In this document: piece after piece, positions 51,401 to 60,932 of the stretch
Layout: each line of letters begins with the position of its first letter
Position numbering within the stretch: position 1 is the stretch's first letter
Source of the DNA: Halovulum dunhuangense
GTDB lineage: Bacteria; Pseudomonadota; Alphaproteobacteria; Rhodobacterales; Rhodobacteraceae
DNA: 64,000 nt
Direction: 5' to 3'
NCBI RefSeq assembly: GCF_013093415.1
Contig: NZ_JABFBC010000001.1
Location: 744,001-808,000 of the forward strand
Made by a program: the position numbers and the translations under genes
The notes under the pieces: generated by a model
What the model saw: the letters and a program-made list of their open reading frames with translations, nothing else
Databases searched by the model: none
What the model was told of the DNA's origin: nothing

Positions 51401-52312
51401 ATGAACATGATGCGCACGGCAATGCTTCTCGCGGCGATGACCGCGCTGTTCCTGGGCGTGGGCTACCTGATCGGTGGCACCGGCGGCATGGTGCTGGCGC
51501 TTGCCTTCGCGCTGGCGACCAACGCCTTTGCCTACTGGAACTCGGACAAGCTGGCGCTGTCGATGCACAACGCCCAGCCCGTGACGCGGATGTCGCATCC
51601 GCAGCTGCACGACATGGTGGCGCGGCTGGCGCGTCAGGCGGACCTGCCGATGCCCCGGCTGTACCTGATCGACCAGCGCCAGCCCAACGCGTTCGCGACC
51701 GGGCGCAATCCCGAAAACGGCGCCGTCGCGGTGACGACCGGGCTTCTGCACAGCCTGTCCGCCGAGGAGGTGGAGGGCGTGGTGGCGCATGAACTGGCGC
51801 ATATCAGGAACCGCGACACGCTGATCATGACGATCGCCGCGACCATCGCGGGCGCGATCTCGATGCTGGCCAACCTGGGCTTCTTCTTCGGCGGCAACCG
51901 CGAGCGGGGCAGCTTCGGCGTGGTCGGGCTGCTGATAGCGGTGTTCCTGGCGCCGATGGCGGCGGCGCTGATCCAGATGACCGTCAGCCGGACCCGCGAA
52001 TACGCCGCCGACCGCGGCGGGGCCGAGATTTCGGGCAACCCGATGGGTCTGGCCAGCGCGCTGCTGCGCATATCGGAACAGGCGAAGCACGTCACCATGG
52101 GTAGCGCCGAGACGCATCCGAACTCGGCTCACATGTTTATCGTGAACCCCCTGACGGGCATGCGGCTGGACAAGCTGTTTTCGACCCATCCGCCGGTCGA
52201 GCGGCGGATCGCTGCACTCAAGGCGATGGCCTCTGACGGGGAATACCGCCAGCCCGCCGGCCGCCGCACCGCAACCCGGCGCAGCCCGATCCCCGTGGTG
52301 AGGCGCAAGTGA
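51401..52312 (+). CDS. htpX: Membrane zinc metalloprotease HtpX
   Basis: A 303-residue M48 protease of the inner membrane that degrades misfolded membrane proteins together with FtsH. The zinc motif is HELAH (130-134) and the third ligand Glu is in [17 protein letters not shown]. There are two N-terminal membrane helices and two after the zinc site ([20 protein letters not shown] and [20 protein letters not shown]). The start [19 protein letters not shown] is family-typical. It is coupled to rsmB by a GTGA overlap. Confidence 0.96.
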   Translation: MNMMRTAMLLAAMTALFLGVGYLIGGTGGMVLALAFALATNAFAYWNSDKLALSMHNAQPVTRMSHPQLHDMVARLARQADLPMPRLYLIDQRQPNAFATGRNPENGAVAVTTGLLHSLSAEEVEGVVAHELAHIRNRDTLIMTIAATIAGAISMLANLGFFFGGNRERGSFGVVGLLIAVFLAPMAAALIQMTVSRTREYAADRGGAEISGNPMGLASALLRISEQAKHVTMGSAETHPNSAHMFIVNPLTGMRLDKLFSTHPPVERRIAALKAMASDGEYRQPAGRRTATRRSPIPVVRRK

Positions 52313-53601
52313 GCGCCGCCCCGGGACTTGCCGCGCGCCGAGCGGCGGCGCAGCTTCTGGCAGGCGTGCTGGATCGGCGCCAGACGCTGGCCGAGCTGTC
52401 GGCATCGGCGGACGGTCCCCTTGCGGCGCCGAAGCCCGAAGAGCGGGCCCGCGCCTCGGTGATTGCGCTGGGCGTGCTGAGGCAGCTGGAACGGCTGGAC
52501 GCGGTGCTGTCCCCGATGCTGCGCAAGCCGCCGCCCCCGCCGGTGCACCATGCGCTGCGCATCGCCGCGTGGGAGGTGCTGGTCGATGGCGTGGCGGATT
52601 ATGCCGCGGTCGATGGCGCGGTGCGGCTGGTGCAGGGCCTGCACAAGCACCGGCACCTGACGGGGTTGACCAACGCGGTGGCCCGCAGGCTTGCCCGCGA
52701 GGGGGCCGAGGCATGGGCCGCGTTGCCACCGCCGTCGCGGCCCGTGGGCTGGCTCGGCCCCCGCATCGTCAAGGCCTGGGGCCGGGAAGCCGCCGCCGCG
52801 ATCGCAGAGGCACATCTGGGCCAGCCCCCGCTCGACCTGACGCCGCGGACGCCGGCCGAGGCGGCAGCCCTTGCCGAGACGCTGGGGGCGGAGCTTCTGC
52901 CCACTGGCAGCCTGCGCCTGCGCATGCCCGGTCAGGTCAGCGCACTGCCCGGCTACGCCGAGGGCGCGTGGTGGGTGCAGGACGCCGCCGCCGCGCTGCC
53001 GGTGCGGCTGCTCGGGGATGTGCGGGGGCTGCGGATTGTCGATCTTTGCGCCGCGCCGGGCGGCAAGACGATGCAGCTGGCGGCAGCCGGGGCCGAGGTG
53101 GAGGCCGTCGATCTGTCCGCGCCGCGGATGGAGCGGGTGCGCGAGAACCTCGGCCGGACGAGGCTGCCCGCGCAGGTGGTGGTCGCGGATGCGCTCGACT
53201 GGGCGCCAGATGCGCCGGTCGATGTGGTGGTGCTCGATGCGCCCTGCTCGGCCACCGGCACGCTGCGGCGCCACCCCGACCTGCCACATGCGCGTCCCGA
53301 CCCGGACATCCGACCGCTGCTCGAGTTGCAGGCGCGGCTGATCGACCGGGCGCTTGGCTGGCTCAAGCCCGGCGGGCGGCTTCTGTACTGCACCTGTTCG
53401 CTGCTGCCCGAAGAGGGCGAGCGCCAGATCGAGCATGCGCGCGACCGCCATCCCGGCCTGCGCGTGGCCGGCGCAGTGCCGCCCGAGGGGCTGGAGCCGG
53501 GCTGGATCACCGATGCCGGCCACCTGCGGCTGCGGCCCGACTACTGGTCCGGGCGGGGCGGGATGGACGGTTTTTTTGCCACGGTCCTGTCGCGGGACTG
53601 A
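52309..53601 (+). CDS. rsmB: 16S rRNA m5C967-type methyltransferase (RsmB)
   Basis: A 430-residue RNA (cytosine-5) methyltransferase. The N-terminal NusB-like domain spans about 1-140 ([36 protein letters not shown]). The C-terminal SAM domain has [18 protein letters not shown], the catalytic-proline loop [17 protein letters not shown] and the catalytic cysteine in [12 protein letters not shown]. The start is GTG overlapping the htpX stop. It probably methylates C967 of 16S rRNA; relatives act on other rRNA or tRNA cytosines. Confidence 0.94.
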   Translation: MSAAPGLAARRAAAQLLAGVLDRRQTLAELSASADGPLAAPKPEERARASVIALGVLRQLERLDAVLSPMLRKPPPPPVHHALRIAAWEVLVDGVADYAAVDGAVRLVQGLHKHRHLTGLTNAVARRLAREGAEAWAALPPPSRPVGWLGPRIVKAWGREAAAAIAEAHLGQPPLDLTPRTPAEAAALAETLGAELLPTGSLRLRMPGQVSALPGYAEGAWWVQDAAAALPVRLLGDVRGLRIVDLCAAPGGKTMQLAAAGAEVEAVDLSAPRMERVRENLGRTRLPAQVVVADALDWAPDAPVDVVVLDAPCSATGTLRRHPDLPHARPDPDIRPLLELQARLIDRALGWLKPGGRLLYCTCSLLPEEGERQIEHARDRHPGLRVAGAVPPEGLEPGWITDAGHLRLRPDYWSGRGGMDGFFATVLSRD

Positions 53602-53650
53602 CCGGCGCGGATGACAGGGTGCGGGCCCCTTTGTAAGCTGCGCCCCAGCC

Positions 53651-55447
53651 ATGAAACCGGAGCGCCGCTTGTCCCAGCCCCTGTCCGTCCTGCTTGACGC
53701 CGCCGCAAGGCTGGCCGCGCGCCGTGCCGAGGCGCGGATCCGCGCGCGGCTCAAGCGGCTGTCGGAAGGGGTGCGCTTCGACGGGCTGGTGCATCTGCCC
53801 GCCGCCCGCGACTTCGGCGACTTCAACGCCGCCCGCGCGGTGCTGAAGGGGGAACTTGCCATCGGCGGCTACCGCGCGGCCCTGCGCGACCTGACGCCCT
53901 GGGACGTGGCCCTGCCATCGCCACGGCTGAGCTGGGCGTTGCACGGCTTTGCCTGGCTCGACGATTTCGAGGCGCTGGGCGGCAAGCAGGCCCGCGCCCG
54001 CGCGCAGGGCTGGACGCTGGGCTGGATCGACCGTTTCGCCGACGGCGCCGGGCCGGGCTGGGCGCCGCATGTGGTGGCCGGGCGGCTGCGCCGGCTGCTG
54101 ACGCAACTCGATTTCCTGGCCAAGGGGCTGGCCGAGGATCGTCGGGAGCGGATCGAAGGCCTGCTGCCGCTTCACGTCGCCTATCTTGCCGAGACCTGGG
54201 AAGAAGAGGCTGACGACGCGCCCCGGCTTGCCGCGCTGTGCGGGCTGTTGACCGGGGCGGTCTGCCTTGCCGGGCAGGGGGCGCATGTTTCCCGCGCGCT
54301 CGAGTCGGTGGCCGGGTTCTGCGACGAACGCATCACCGCGCAGGGCGGTCTGGCCTGCCGCAACCCCGAGGCGTTGCTGTCGGTGTTCCGCGATCTTCTG
54401 GCGATCCGTGCGGTGCTGGCCGATACCGGCCGCAGACCGCTTCCGCAACTCGAGGACGCGCTCCAGCGGATTGCGCCGACGCTGCGCGCGCTTCGCCATG
54501 GCGATGGCCGCCTGGCGCGGTTCCACGGCGCCTCGGGCGGCGGGGATGGCGTGCTCGACCGTGCGCTGGCCGAGGCGCGCATCCGCACCCGGCCGACGGA
54601 CGCCCCGGCGATGGGGTTCGTGCGGCTGCATGGCGGGCGCGTCACGGTGATCGCCGATTGCGCCCGCCCGCCTGAACGCTCGGACACGGGCCATGCCAGC
54701 ACGCTTGGCTTCGAGATGTCCTCGGGCCGGCGGCCGGTCATCGTCAACACGGGGCCGGCGGTCGGCCACATGCCCGACTGGGCACGCGCGGCGCGCACGA
54801 CCGCCGCGCACAACACGCTTGCTCTCGACAAGACGTCGTCCTCGCGGCTGGGGCCGGCGCGCGTTGCCGGGCGGCCGGGGTTCGACGCGCTTCAGACGCG
54901 GCCCTCGCTGGTGTCGCTGGCGCGGGCCGAGGACGCCAGCGGCATGTGGATCCAGGTCCGCCATGACGGCTACCTGGAGGATTACGGCCTGGTGCACGAG
55001 CGGCGCCTGTTCGTGGGATCCCTCGGGCATCAGGTGCATGGCGAGGATGTGCTGCTGTCGCCGGACGAGAAGTCGCGCCGCCGCTTCGCCAGCCGGATCC
55101 GCGGCGCCTCGAAGCTTGGCGTGGGGCTGGCGATCCATTTCCACCTGCACCCGGAGGTCGAGGCAGAGCTGATCCGGCAGACCGACAGCGTCCGCCTGCG
55201 GCTGAAAAGCGGCGAGGTCTGGCTGTTCCGTCACGAGGGCGGGCTGATGGACCTGGAGGCGAGCGTCTACCTGGACCCGGCGCTTGCCGCGCCGCTGCCC
55301 GCGCGCCAGATCGTGGTGCGCAGCCGCGCCACGACCCATTCGGCGCAGATCAGCTGGTCGTTGTTGCGCGAGAACGTCGCGCCGCGCGCACCGCGCGATG
55401 TTGCCGGGGATCTTGGCATTGACACCGGGTCGGAGGGGAGTCACTAG
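53651..55447 (+). CDS. Heparinase II/III-family protein
   Basis: A 598-residue protein. The N-terminal part (about 1-330) is an alpha-toroid with LSWALHGFAWLDDFEAL, HVVAGRLRRLL and LPLHVAYLAETWEEEADD; the C-terminal beta-sandwich has TTAAHNTLALDKTSSSRLG and YLEDYGLVHERRLFVG. Relatives include polysaccharide lyases and proteins of exopolysaccharide or heptose-containing envelope synthesis. No signal peptide is visible, so a secreted lyase role is doubtful. It sits between rsmB and purH, a position I recall as conserved in Rhodobacterales. Confidence 0.88.
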   Translation: MKPERRLSQPLSVLLDAAARLAARRAEARIRARLKRLSEGVRFDGLVHLPAARDFGDFNAARAVLKGELAIGGYRAALRDLTPWDVALPSPRLSWALHGFAWLDDFEALGGKQARARAQGWTLGWIDRFADGAGPGWAPHVVAGRLRRLLTQLDFLAKGLAEDRRERIEGLLPLHVAYLAETWEEEADDAPRLAALCGLLTGAVCLAGQGAHVSRALESVAGFCDERITAQGGLACRNPEALLSVFRDLLAIRAVLADTGRRPLPQLEDALQRIAPTLRALRHGDGRLARFHGASGGGDGVLDRALAEARIRTRPTDAPAMGFVRLHGGRVTVIADCARPPERSDTGHASTLGFEMSSGRRPVIVNTGPAVGHMPDWARAARTTAAHNTLALDKTSSSRLGPARVAGRPGFDALQTRPSLVSLARAEDASGMWIQVRHDGYLEDYGLVHERRLFVGSLGHQVHGEDVLLSPDEKSRRRFASRIRGASKLGVGLAIHFHLHPEVEAELIRQTDSVRLRLKSGEVWLFRHEGGLMDLEASVYLDPALAAPLPARQIVVRSRATTHSAQISWSLLRENVAPRAPRDVAGDLGIDTGSEGSH

Positions 55448-55477
55448 GGCGCGCATCGTCGAGAGCAGGAGTTGCCC

Positions 55478-57076
55478 ATGCCGACCGCCGCCGACCGCGT
55501 CACCCCCAAGCGCGCCCTGATCTCGGTTTCCGACAAGACAGGCCTGATCGAACTGGGCCAGGCGCTGGCCGGTCACGGGATCGAACTGGTCTCGACCGGG
55601 GGCACCGCGAAGGCGCTGCGCGAGGCGGGCCTGGCGGTCCGCGATGTGGCCGAGCTGACGGGTTTTCCCGAGATGATGGACGGGCGGGTCAAGACGTTGC
55701 ACCCGATGGTCCATGGCGGCCTGCTGGCGCTGCGCGACGACGCGGCCCATGTCGCGGCGATGAAGGACCACGGCATCCTGCCGATCGATATCCTGGTCGT
55801 GAACCTGTACCCGTTCGAGGCGACGGTCGCGCGCGGTGCCGCGGCCGACGAGGTGATCGAGAACATCGACATCGGCGGCCCGGCGATGATCCGCGCGGCG
55901 GCCAAGAACCACGCCCATGTCGCGGTGGTGACGGAAGCCGGCGATTATGGCCTTCTGCTCGAGACGCTGGCCGCGAACGGTGGCGCCACGACGCAGGACC
56001 TGCGCACGCGGCTTGCCGCCCGCGCCTATGCCCGCACCGCGGCCTATGACGCCGCCGTATCGGCCTGGATGGCCGATCACGCGGGCGAGGATGTGCCCCA
56101 CCGCCGCGCCATCGCGGGCGAGCTGGCCCAGAGCCTGCGCTACGGCGAGAACCCGCACCAGAAGGCCGCCTTCTACATCGGCGGGCATGCCCGGTCCGGC
56201 GTCGCCACCGCGCGGCAGCTTCAGGGCAAGGAACTGTCCTACAACAACATCAACGACACCGACGCCGCCTTCGAACTGGTTGCCGAATTCGCCCCCGACG
56301 AGGGTCCGGCGGTTGCCATCATCAAGCACGCCAATCCCTGTGGCGTGGCCCGCGGCGCGTCGCTGGCCGAGGCGTATCGCGCCGCCTTCGACTGCGACCG
56401 GACCTCGGCCTTCGGCGGGATCGTTGCCCTGAACCAGCCGCTCGACGCGGAAACCGCGGCCGAGATCGTGAAGATCTTCACCGAGGTGGTGATCGCCCCC
56501 AAGGTGACGGCAGAGGCGGCGAAGGTCTTTGCTGCAAAGCCCAACCTGCGCCTGCTGGAAACCGGCGGCCTGCCCGATCCTGCGGCGGCCGGGCTGGTGT
56601 GGCGGCAGGTCGCCGGCGGCTACCTGGTGCAGGACCGCGACAACGGGCGGGTGCAGGCCTCGGGGCTGAAGGTGGTGACGGAGCGCGCCCCCACGGCGTC
56701 GGAACTGGCCGACATGATGTTCGCCTGGCGCGTCGCCAAGCATGTGAAGTCCAACGCCATCGTCTATGCCCGCGACGGGGCGACGGTGGGCATCGGTGCA
56801 GGCCAGATGAGCCGGGTGGACAGCGCCCGCATCGCTGCGCGCAAGGCCGCCGACATGGCCGAGGCGCTGGGCCTGCCGGGCCGCCCGACCGAGGGATCGG
56901 CGCTGGCCTCGGATGCGTTCTTCCCCTTTGCCGACGGGCTTCAGGCGGCGATCGACGCAGGCGCGACGGCCGTGATCCAGCCGGGCGGATCGATGCGTGA
57001 CCAGGAGGTGATCGACGCCGCCAACGCCGCCGGGCTGGCCATGGTCTTTACCGGCATGCGGCATTTCCGGCACTGA
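55478..57076 (+). CDS. purH: Bifunctional AICAR transformylase / IMP cyclohydrolase
   Basis: A 532-residue enzyme doing the last two steps of IMP synthesis. The N-terminal cyclohydrolase domain has [31 protein letters not shown] and [17 protein letters not shown]. The C-terminal transformylase domain has [39 protein letters not shown] and the late motif [17 protein letters not shown]. The ATG at 55478 has AGCAGGA upstream; an in-frame TTG two codons earlier is less likely. lspA follows after 4 bases. Confidence 0.97.
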   Translation: MPTAADRVTPKRALISVSDKTGLIELGQALAGHGIELVSTGGTAKALREAGLAVRDVAELTGFPEMMDGRVKTLHPMVHGGLLALRDDAAHVAAMKDHGILPIDILVVNLYPFEATVARGAAADEVIENIDIGGPAMIRAAAKNHAHVAVVTEAGDYGLLLETLAANGGATTQDLRTRLAARAYARTAAYDAAVSAWMADHAGEDVPHRRAIAGELAQSLRYGENPHQKAAFYIGGHARSGVATARQLQGKELSYNNINDTDAAFELVAEFAPDEGPAVAIIKHANPCGVARGASLAEAYRAAFDCDRTSAFGGIVALNQPLDAETAAEIVKIFTEVVIAPKVTAEAAKVFAAKPNLRLLETGGLPDPAAAGLVWRQVAGGYLVQDRDNGRVQASGLKVVTERAPTASELADMMFAWRVAKHVKSNAIVYARDGATVGIGAGQMSRVDSARIAARKAADMAEALGLPGRPTEGSALASDAFFPFADGLQAAIDAGATAVIQPGGSMRDQEVIDAANAAGLAMVFTGMRHFRH

Positions 57077-57080
57077 ACCG

Positions 57081-57566
57081 ATGCGCGGCCTTTCCCTTCT
57101 CGGCGTGACCGCGCTTCTGGTCCTGGCCCTCGACCGGCTGACGAAGCTGTGGGTGGTCGAGTGGATGGATCTCAAGACCCGGTTCGCCATCGAGGTGCTG
57201 CCGCCGTTCCTGCAATTCCGCATGGCCTGGAACCGCGGCATCAATTTCGGGCTGATGGGCAGCGATGCCGAGGCGATGCGCTGGGGGCTGGCGGCCCTGG
57301 CCGTCGCGGTCTCGGTCGGGCTTGCCTGGTGGGCGCGCCGCGCCGGCGGGCTCTATGTGCCCCTTGCAGGCGGCCTGATCGTGGGCGGCGCGCTGGGAAA
57401 TGCCTGGGACCGCGTCACCTATGGGGCAGTCGCGGATTTCCTGAACATGAGCTGCTGCGGCATCGACAACCCCTTCTCGTTCAACGTGGCCGACGCCGCG
57501 ATCTTCGTGGGCGCCGTGGCGCTGATCTTCATGCCGGACCCGGGCAAGCGCGCAGACAGGACGTGA
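57081..57566 (+). CDS. lspA: Lipoprotein signal peptidase (signal peptidase II)
   Basis: A 161-residue inner-membrane aspartic protease with four helices, which cleaves the signal peptide of prolipoproteins. The catalytic dyad is Asp119 in GAVADFLNM and Asp138 in FNVADAAIF. Other family parts are [21 protein letters not shown] and [11 protein letters not shown]. It is followed by a lipoprotein gene (DUF3035), and the window has at least two further predicted lipoproteins that would be its substrates. Confidence 0.97.
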   Translation: MRGLSLLGVTALLVLALDRLTKLWVVEWMDLKTRFAIEVLPPFLQFRMAWNRGINFGLMGSDAEAMRWGLAALAVAVSVGLAWWARRAGGLYVPLAGGLIVGGALGNAWDRVTYGAVADFLNMSCCGIDNPFSFNVADAAIFVGAVALIFMPDPGKRADRT

Positions 57567-57631
57567 CGCGGGCGCTGTCCTGCTGTAACACGCCTTGGTG
57601 TGACAGGAGTTCTGGTGTGACGGAGGAGCAC

Positions 57632-58159
57632 ATGGCGCCTCAATTCTATCGCGTGGCGGCCCTGATCGCGGTGGCCGTGCTTGCGGGCTGCGGCGGTGGC
57701 GCGGGCGATGACCGGACGCTGATCGACAGGATTGCCTCCAGCAGCAATGTCGCACCGAACGAGTTCGCGGTGCTCCCGCAAAAGCCGCTTGTGCTTCCGG
57801 ATGACCTGACGGCCCTGCCGGAACCGGTGCCGGGCGCGACCAGCCGCGCGGATCTGACACCGAACGCCGACGCCTTGCGCGCGCTGAGCGGGCAGGACGG
57901 GCGCGCAGCGCCGATCGGATCGGACAACGCGCTGCTTGCGACGGTCGGTGCCGGGCAGGCGCGGCCCGACATCCGCGCCGTACTGGCGGCCGAGGATGCG
58001 GCCTATCGCGAGGACAATCGCGGCCTGCCGCTCGACCGGTTGCTGGGCCGGGTGACCGAACGAGACATCTACGAGGACGAATTGCTGGACCCCGAGGCCG
58101 AGTTGCGCCGCCTGCGGGCGCAGGGCGTCTGGGTGCCCCAGCTTCCGGCCGAGCAATAA
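57632..58159 (+). CDS. DUF3035 lipoprotein
   Basis: A 175-residue lipoprotein. The signal peptide ends in LAGC with Cys20. The conserved DUF3035 core includes PNEFAVLPQKPLVLPDDLTALPEPVPG, where the run is acidic and Pro-rich; the rest is polar. An alphaproteobacterial relative has been linked with the outer-membrane BAM complex, which is only a loose analogy here. A GGAGGA precedes the ATG. It is between lspA and the M16 peptidases and may be part of that envelope operon. Confidence 0.88.
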   Translation: MAPQFYRVAALIAVAVLAGCGGGAGDDRTLIDRIASSSNVAPNEFAVLPQKPLVLPDDLTALPEPVPGATSRADLTPNADALRALSGQDGRAAPIGSDNALLATVGAGQARPDIRAVLAAEDAAYREDNRGLPLDRLLGRVTERDIYEDELLDPEAELRRLRAQGVWVPQLPAEQ

Positions 58160-58232
58160 GCCCCGTTCACGGAGTTTTCGGTTGCGCCTGCGGCCCCGTC
58201 GTCTAGGTGCGGGACCAGGAGGAACCGAAGCC

Positions 58233-59561
58233 ATGCGTCTTTTCCGTGCTGTCCTGATCCTGTGCCTTGCGCCGCTGGCGGTGCTCGCCTCGACCCGCGA
58301 CGACGTGACGAGCTTCACGCTCGACAACGGGCTCGAGGTGGTGGTCATCGAGGATCACCGCGCCGCCGTGGTCACGCACATGCTCTGGTATCGCGTTGGC
58401 TCTGCCGACGAGCCGCCGGGCAAGTCCGGCATCGCGCATTTCCTCGAACATCTGATGTTCAAGGGCACCGAGAACATGGACTCGGGCGAGTTCAGCCGCG
58501 TGGTCGCCGAGAATGGCGGCAGCGGGAACGCCTTCACCTCGTGGGATTACACCGGCTATTTCCAGCGCGTCGCCGCCGACCGGCTGGGCCTGATGATGCA
58601 GATGGAGGCCGACCGGATGCGTGGCCTGCGCCTGACCCCCGAAGAGGTGGAAACCGAGCGCGGCGTGATCCTCGAGGAGCGCAACCTGCGGGTGGAGAAC
58701 GATCCGCTGGGCATCTACAGCGAACAGTCGCGGGCGGCGTTCTACCTGAACCACCCTTACGGGCGGCCGATCATCGGCTGGCGCCACGAGATCGAGGCGC
58801 TCACCCGCGAGGATGCGCTGGCGTTCTACCGCACCTATTACGCGCCCAACAACGCCGTGCTGATCGTGGCGGGCGACGTGCAGCCCGACGCGGTTCGGGC
58901 GCTGGCCGAGGAGCATTACGGCCCGATCGAGCCCACCCCGGACCTGCCGCCGCGCATCCGTCCGGCCGAGCCGCCGCAACTGGCCGAGCGGCGCATCGTC
59001 TATCGCGACGCGCGGGTCAGCCAGCCTTCGGTGTCGCGCAGCTACCTTGCGCCGGTGCGCGAGGCGGGCGACCAGGAACGCGCCGCGGCGCTGGCGGTGC
59101 TGGCCGATCTTCTGGGCGGGGGGATCACCTCGCACCTGTCGCGGGTGCTGGAACTGGAGGAGCGGGTCGCCATCCGCACCGGCGCGTCCTATTCCGCGAC
59201 CGCGCTGGATCCGCAGGGCTTCACCCTGTTCGCGGTGCCGGCCGAGGGGGTCAGCCTGGACGAACTGGAAATGCGGATCGACGCGGCGATAGCCCGTTTT
59301 CTGGAAGAGGGGCCCGACCCGGAGGATCTTGAAAGGGTCAAGGCCGGCATCCGCGCAAGCGAGATCTACAGCCTCGACAGCCTGCAGGGGCGGGCCTCGA
59401 CCTATGGCGCGGCCCTGGCGAGCGGCCTGACCGTGGCGGATGTGCAGGCGTGGCTTCCGCTGCTGGCCGAGGTCGAGGCGGAGGACGTGATGGAAGCCGC
59501 ACGCGACGTTTTCGACCGCCGCCGTTCGGTGACGGGCCATGTCATGGGGGCCGAAGGATGA
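58233..59561 (+). CDS. M16-family zinc metallopeptidase, catalytic member
   Basis: A 442-residue peptidase with a signal peptide (about 1-19, ending AVLAS). The inverted zinc motif HFLEH is at residues 69-73, with the third ligand Glu in EVETERGVILEERN, about 76 residues later. It acts in the periplasm or at the inner membrane as the active half of an M16B pair like the mitochondrial processing peptidase. AGGAGGAA precedes the ATG. The next gene encodes the partner and overlaps it by 4 bases. Confidence 0.95.
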   Translation: MRLFRAVLILCLAPLAVLASTRDDVTSFTLDNGLEVVVIEDHRAAVVTHMLWYRVGSADEPPGKSGIAHFLEHLMFKGTENMDSGEFSRVVAENGGSGNAFTSWDYTGYFQRVAADRLGLMMQMEADRMRGLRLTPEEVETERGVILEERNLRVENDPLGIYSEQSRAAFYLNHPYGRPIIGWRHEIEALTREDALAFYRTYYAPNNAVLIVAGDVQPDAVRALAEEHYGPIEPTPDLPPRIRPAEPPQLAERRIVYRDARVSQPSVSRSYLAPVREAGDQERAAALAVLADLLGGGITSHLSRVLELEERVAIRTGASYSATALDPQGFTLFAVPAEGVSLDELEMRIDAAIARFLEEGPDPEDLERVKAGIRASEIYSLDSLQGRASTYGAALASGLTVADVQAWLPLLAEVEAEDVMEAARDVFDRRRSVTGHVMGAEG

Positions 59562-60880
59562 CGACGATGCTGCGATCCCTTTTCGCGATGGTGCTGGTGG
59601 TGCTGGCGGCGGTCCCGCTCAGGGCCGCGACCGATATCGTCGAGGTGGTCTCGCCCGGTGGCATCACCGCCTGGCTGGTCGAAGAGCCCAGCATACCGAT
59701 GCTGGCCATCGAGGCGCGGTTCGAGGGGGGCGCCGCGCTGGACCCGGATGACCGGCTGGGCGTGGCCCGTCTGATGGCGGGGCTGCTGGACGAGGGGGCG
59801 GGCGATCTGGACAACCTGGGATTTGCCGCGGCGACCCAGGCGGCGGCGACGAGTTTCGGGTTCAGCGCGGGGCGGTCCGCGATCTCGGTCTCGGCCACGA
59901 TGCTGACCGAGAACCGGGCGGAAAGCGTGGATCTTCTGGCGCTGGCGCTGACGCAGCCGGCCTTCGATCCGGTGGCGATCGAGCGGGTGCGCGCGCAGGC
60001 GCTGTCCGGGCTGCGTGCCGATGCGACGGACCCGAACGCCATCGCCGGACGGGCGATGGACGCGGCGCTTTACGGCGATCACCCCTTCGCGCGCCCGACG
60101 GATGGAACCCTGGAGACCGTGGCCGCCATCACGCGCGACGATCTGCTGGCCGCTCATGGCCGCAGCCTTGCGCGGGACCGGCTGACCGTCGGCGTCGTCG
60201 GCGACATCACGCCCGAGGAACTTGGCCCGCTGCTCGACCGCATCTTCGGTGGGCTGCCCGCGACCGGACCCGAGTTGCCGCCGCCGGCCAAGGTCAGCGG
60301 TGCGGGGGGCGTCCATGTCGTCCCCTTCGACACGCCACAGGCGGTGATCCGCGTGGCGCAGCCCGGTATCGCCGATGGCGACCCGGATCTGTTTCCGGCG
60401 CTGATCGCGGCCGAGGTGCTGGGCGGTGGCGGGTTCCGCTCGCGCCTGACGCAGGAATTGCGGGAAGAGCGGGGCCTGACCTATGGCGTGTTCGCCGGGC
60501 TGCGCACGGATGCCGATGCGCCCGCCATCGTGGGCGGGCTTGCGACGGCCAACGCGACGGCGGGGCAGGCGCTGGATCTGCTGCGGGCCGAATGGGCACG
60601 CATGGCCGAGACCGGCATAACGGCGCAGGAACTCGAGGAGACCAAGCGCTACCTGACGGGCGCCTATCCGCTGCGCTTTGACGGCAATGGGCGGATCGCG
60701 TCGATCCTGGTGGGCATGCAGGTGTCGGGCTGGCCGATCGACTACCCCCAGACCCGCAATGACCGGGTAGAGGCGGTGACGCTGGAGCAGGTGAACCGGG
60801 TGGCGGCAAGGCTGTTCGCCCCGGAGGCCCTGACCGTGGTGGTCGTGGGCCAGCCCGAGGGCGTCACACCGACCCAGTAA
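59558..60880 (+). CDS. M16-family peptidase partner without zinc motif
   Basis: A 440-residue M16-fold protein with a signal peptide (about 1-23, ending LRAAT). In place of HxxEH it has GVARLMAGLLDEGAG, so no zinc is bound. It does keep the Arg/Tyr substrate motif of non-catalytic partners, LREERGLTYGVFAG. It therefore complements the preceding gene in a heterodimer. The ATG overlaps the upstream TGA (ATGA). The target peptides are unknown. Confidence 0.94.
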   Translation: MTTMLRSLFAMVLVVLAAVPLRAATDIVEVVSPGGITAWLVEEPSIPMLAIEARFEGGAALDPDDRLGVARLMAGLLDEGAGDLDNLGFAAATQAAATSFGFSAGRSAISVSATMLTENRAESVDLLALALTQPAFDPVAIERVRAQALSGLRADATDPNAIAGRAMDAALYGDHPFARPTDGTLETVAAITRDDLLAAHGRSLARDRLTVGVVGDITPEELGPLLDRIFGGLPATGPELPPPAKVSGAGGVHVVPFDTPQAVIRVAQPGIADGDPDLFPALIAAEVLGGGGFRSRLTQELREERGLTYGVFAGLRTDADAPAIVGGLATANATAGQALDLLRAEWARMAETGITAQELEETKRYLTGAYPLRFDGNGRIASILVGMQVSGWPIDYPQTRNDRVEAVTLEQVNRVAARLFAPEALTVVVVGQPEGVTPTQ

Positions 60881-60932
60881 AGCTTGCCGCGGAACTGGCA
60901 GAATCGCAGCGGCTCGTGCTACCCCTTGTGGC

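Noticed and set aside
53507..57244. A 1245-codon open frame on the minus strand opposite the heparinase-like gene and purH
   Set aside because: It is antisense to two clear genes with good motifs. Long antisense frames are expected in very GC-rich DNA because stop codons are rare; the product is Arg/Gly/His-rich with no domain.
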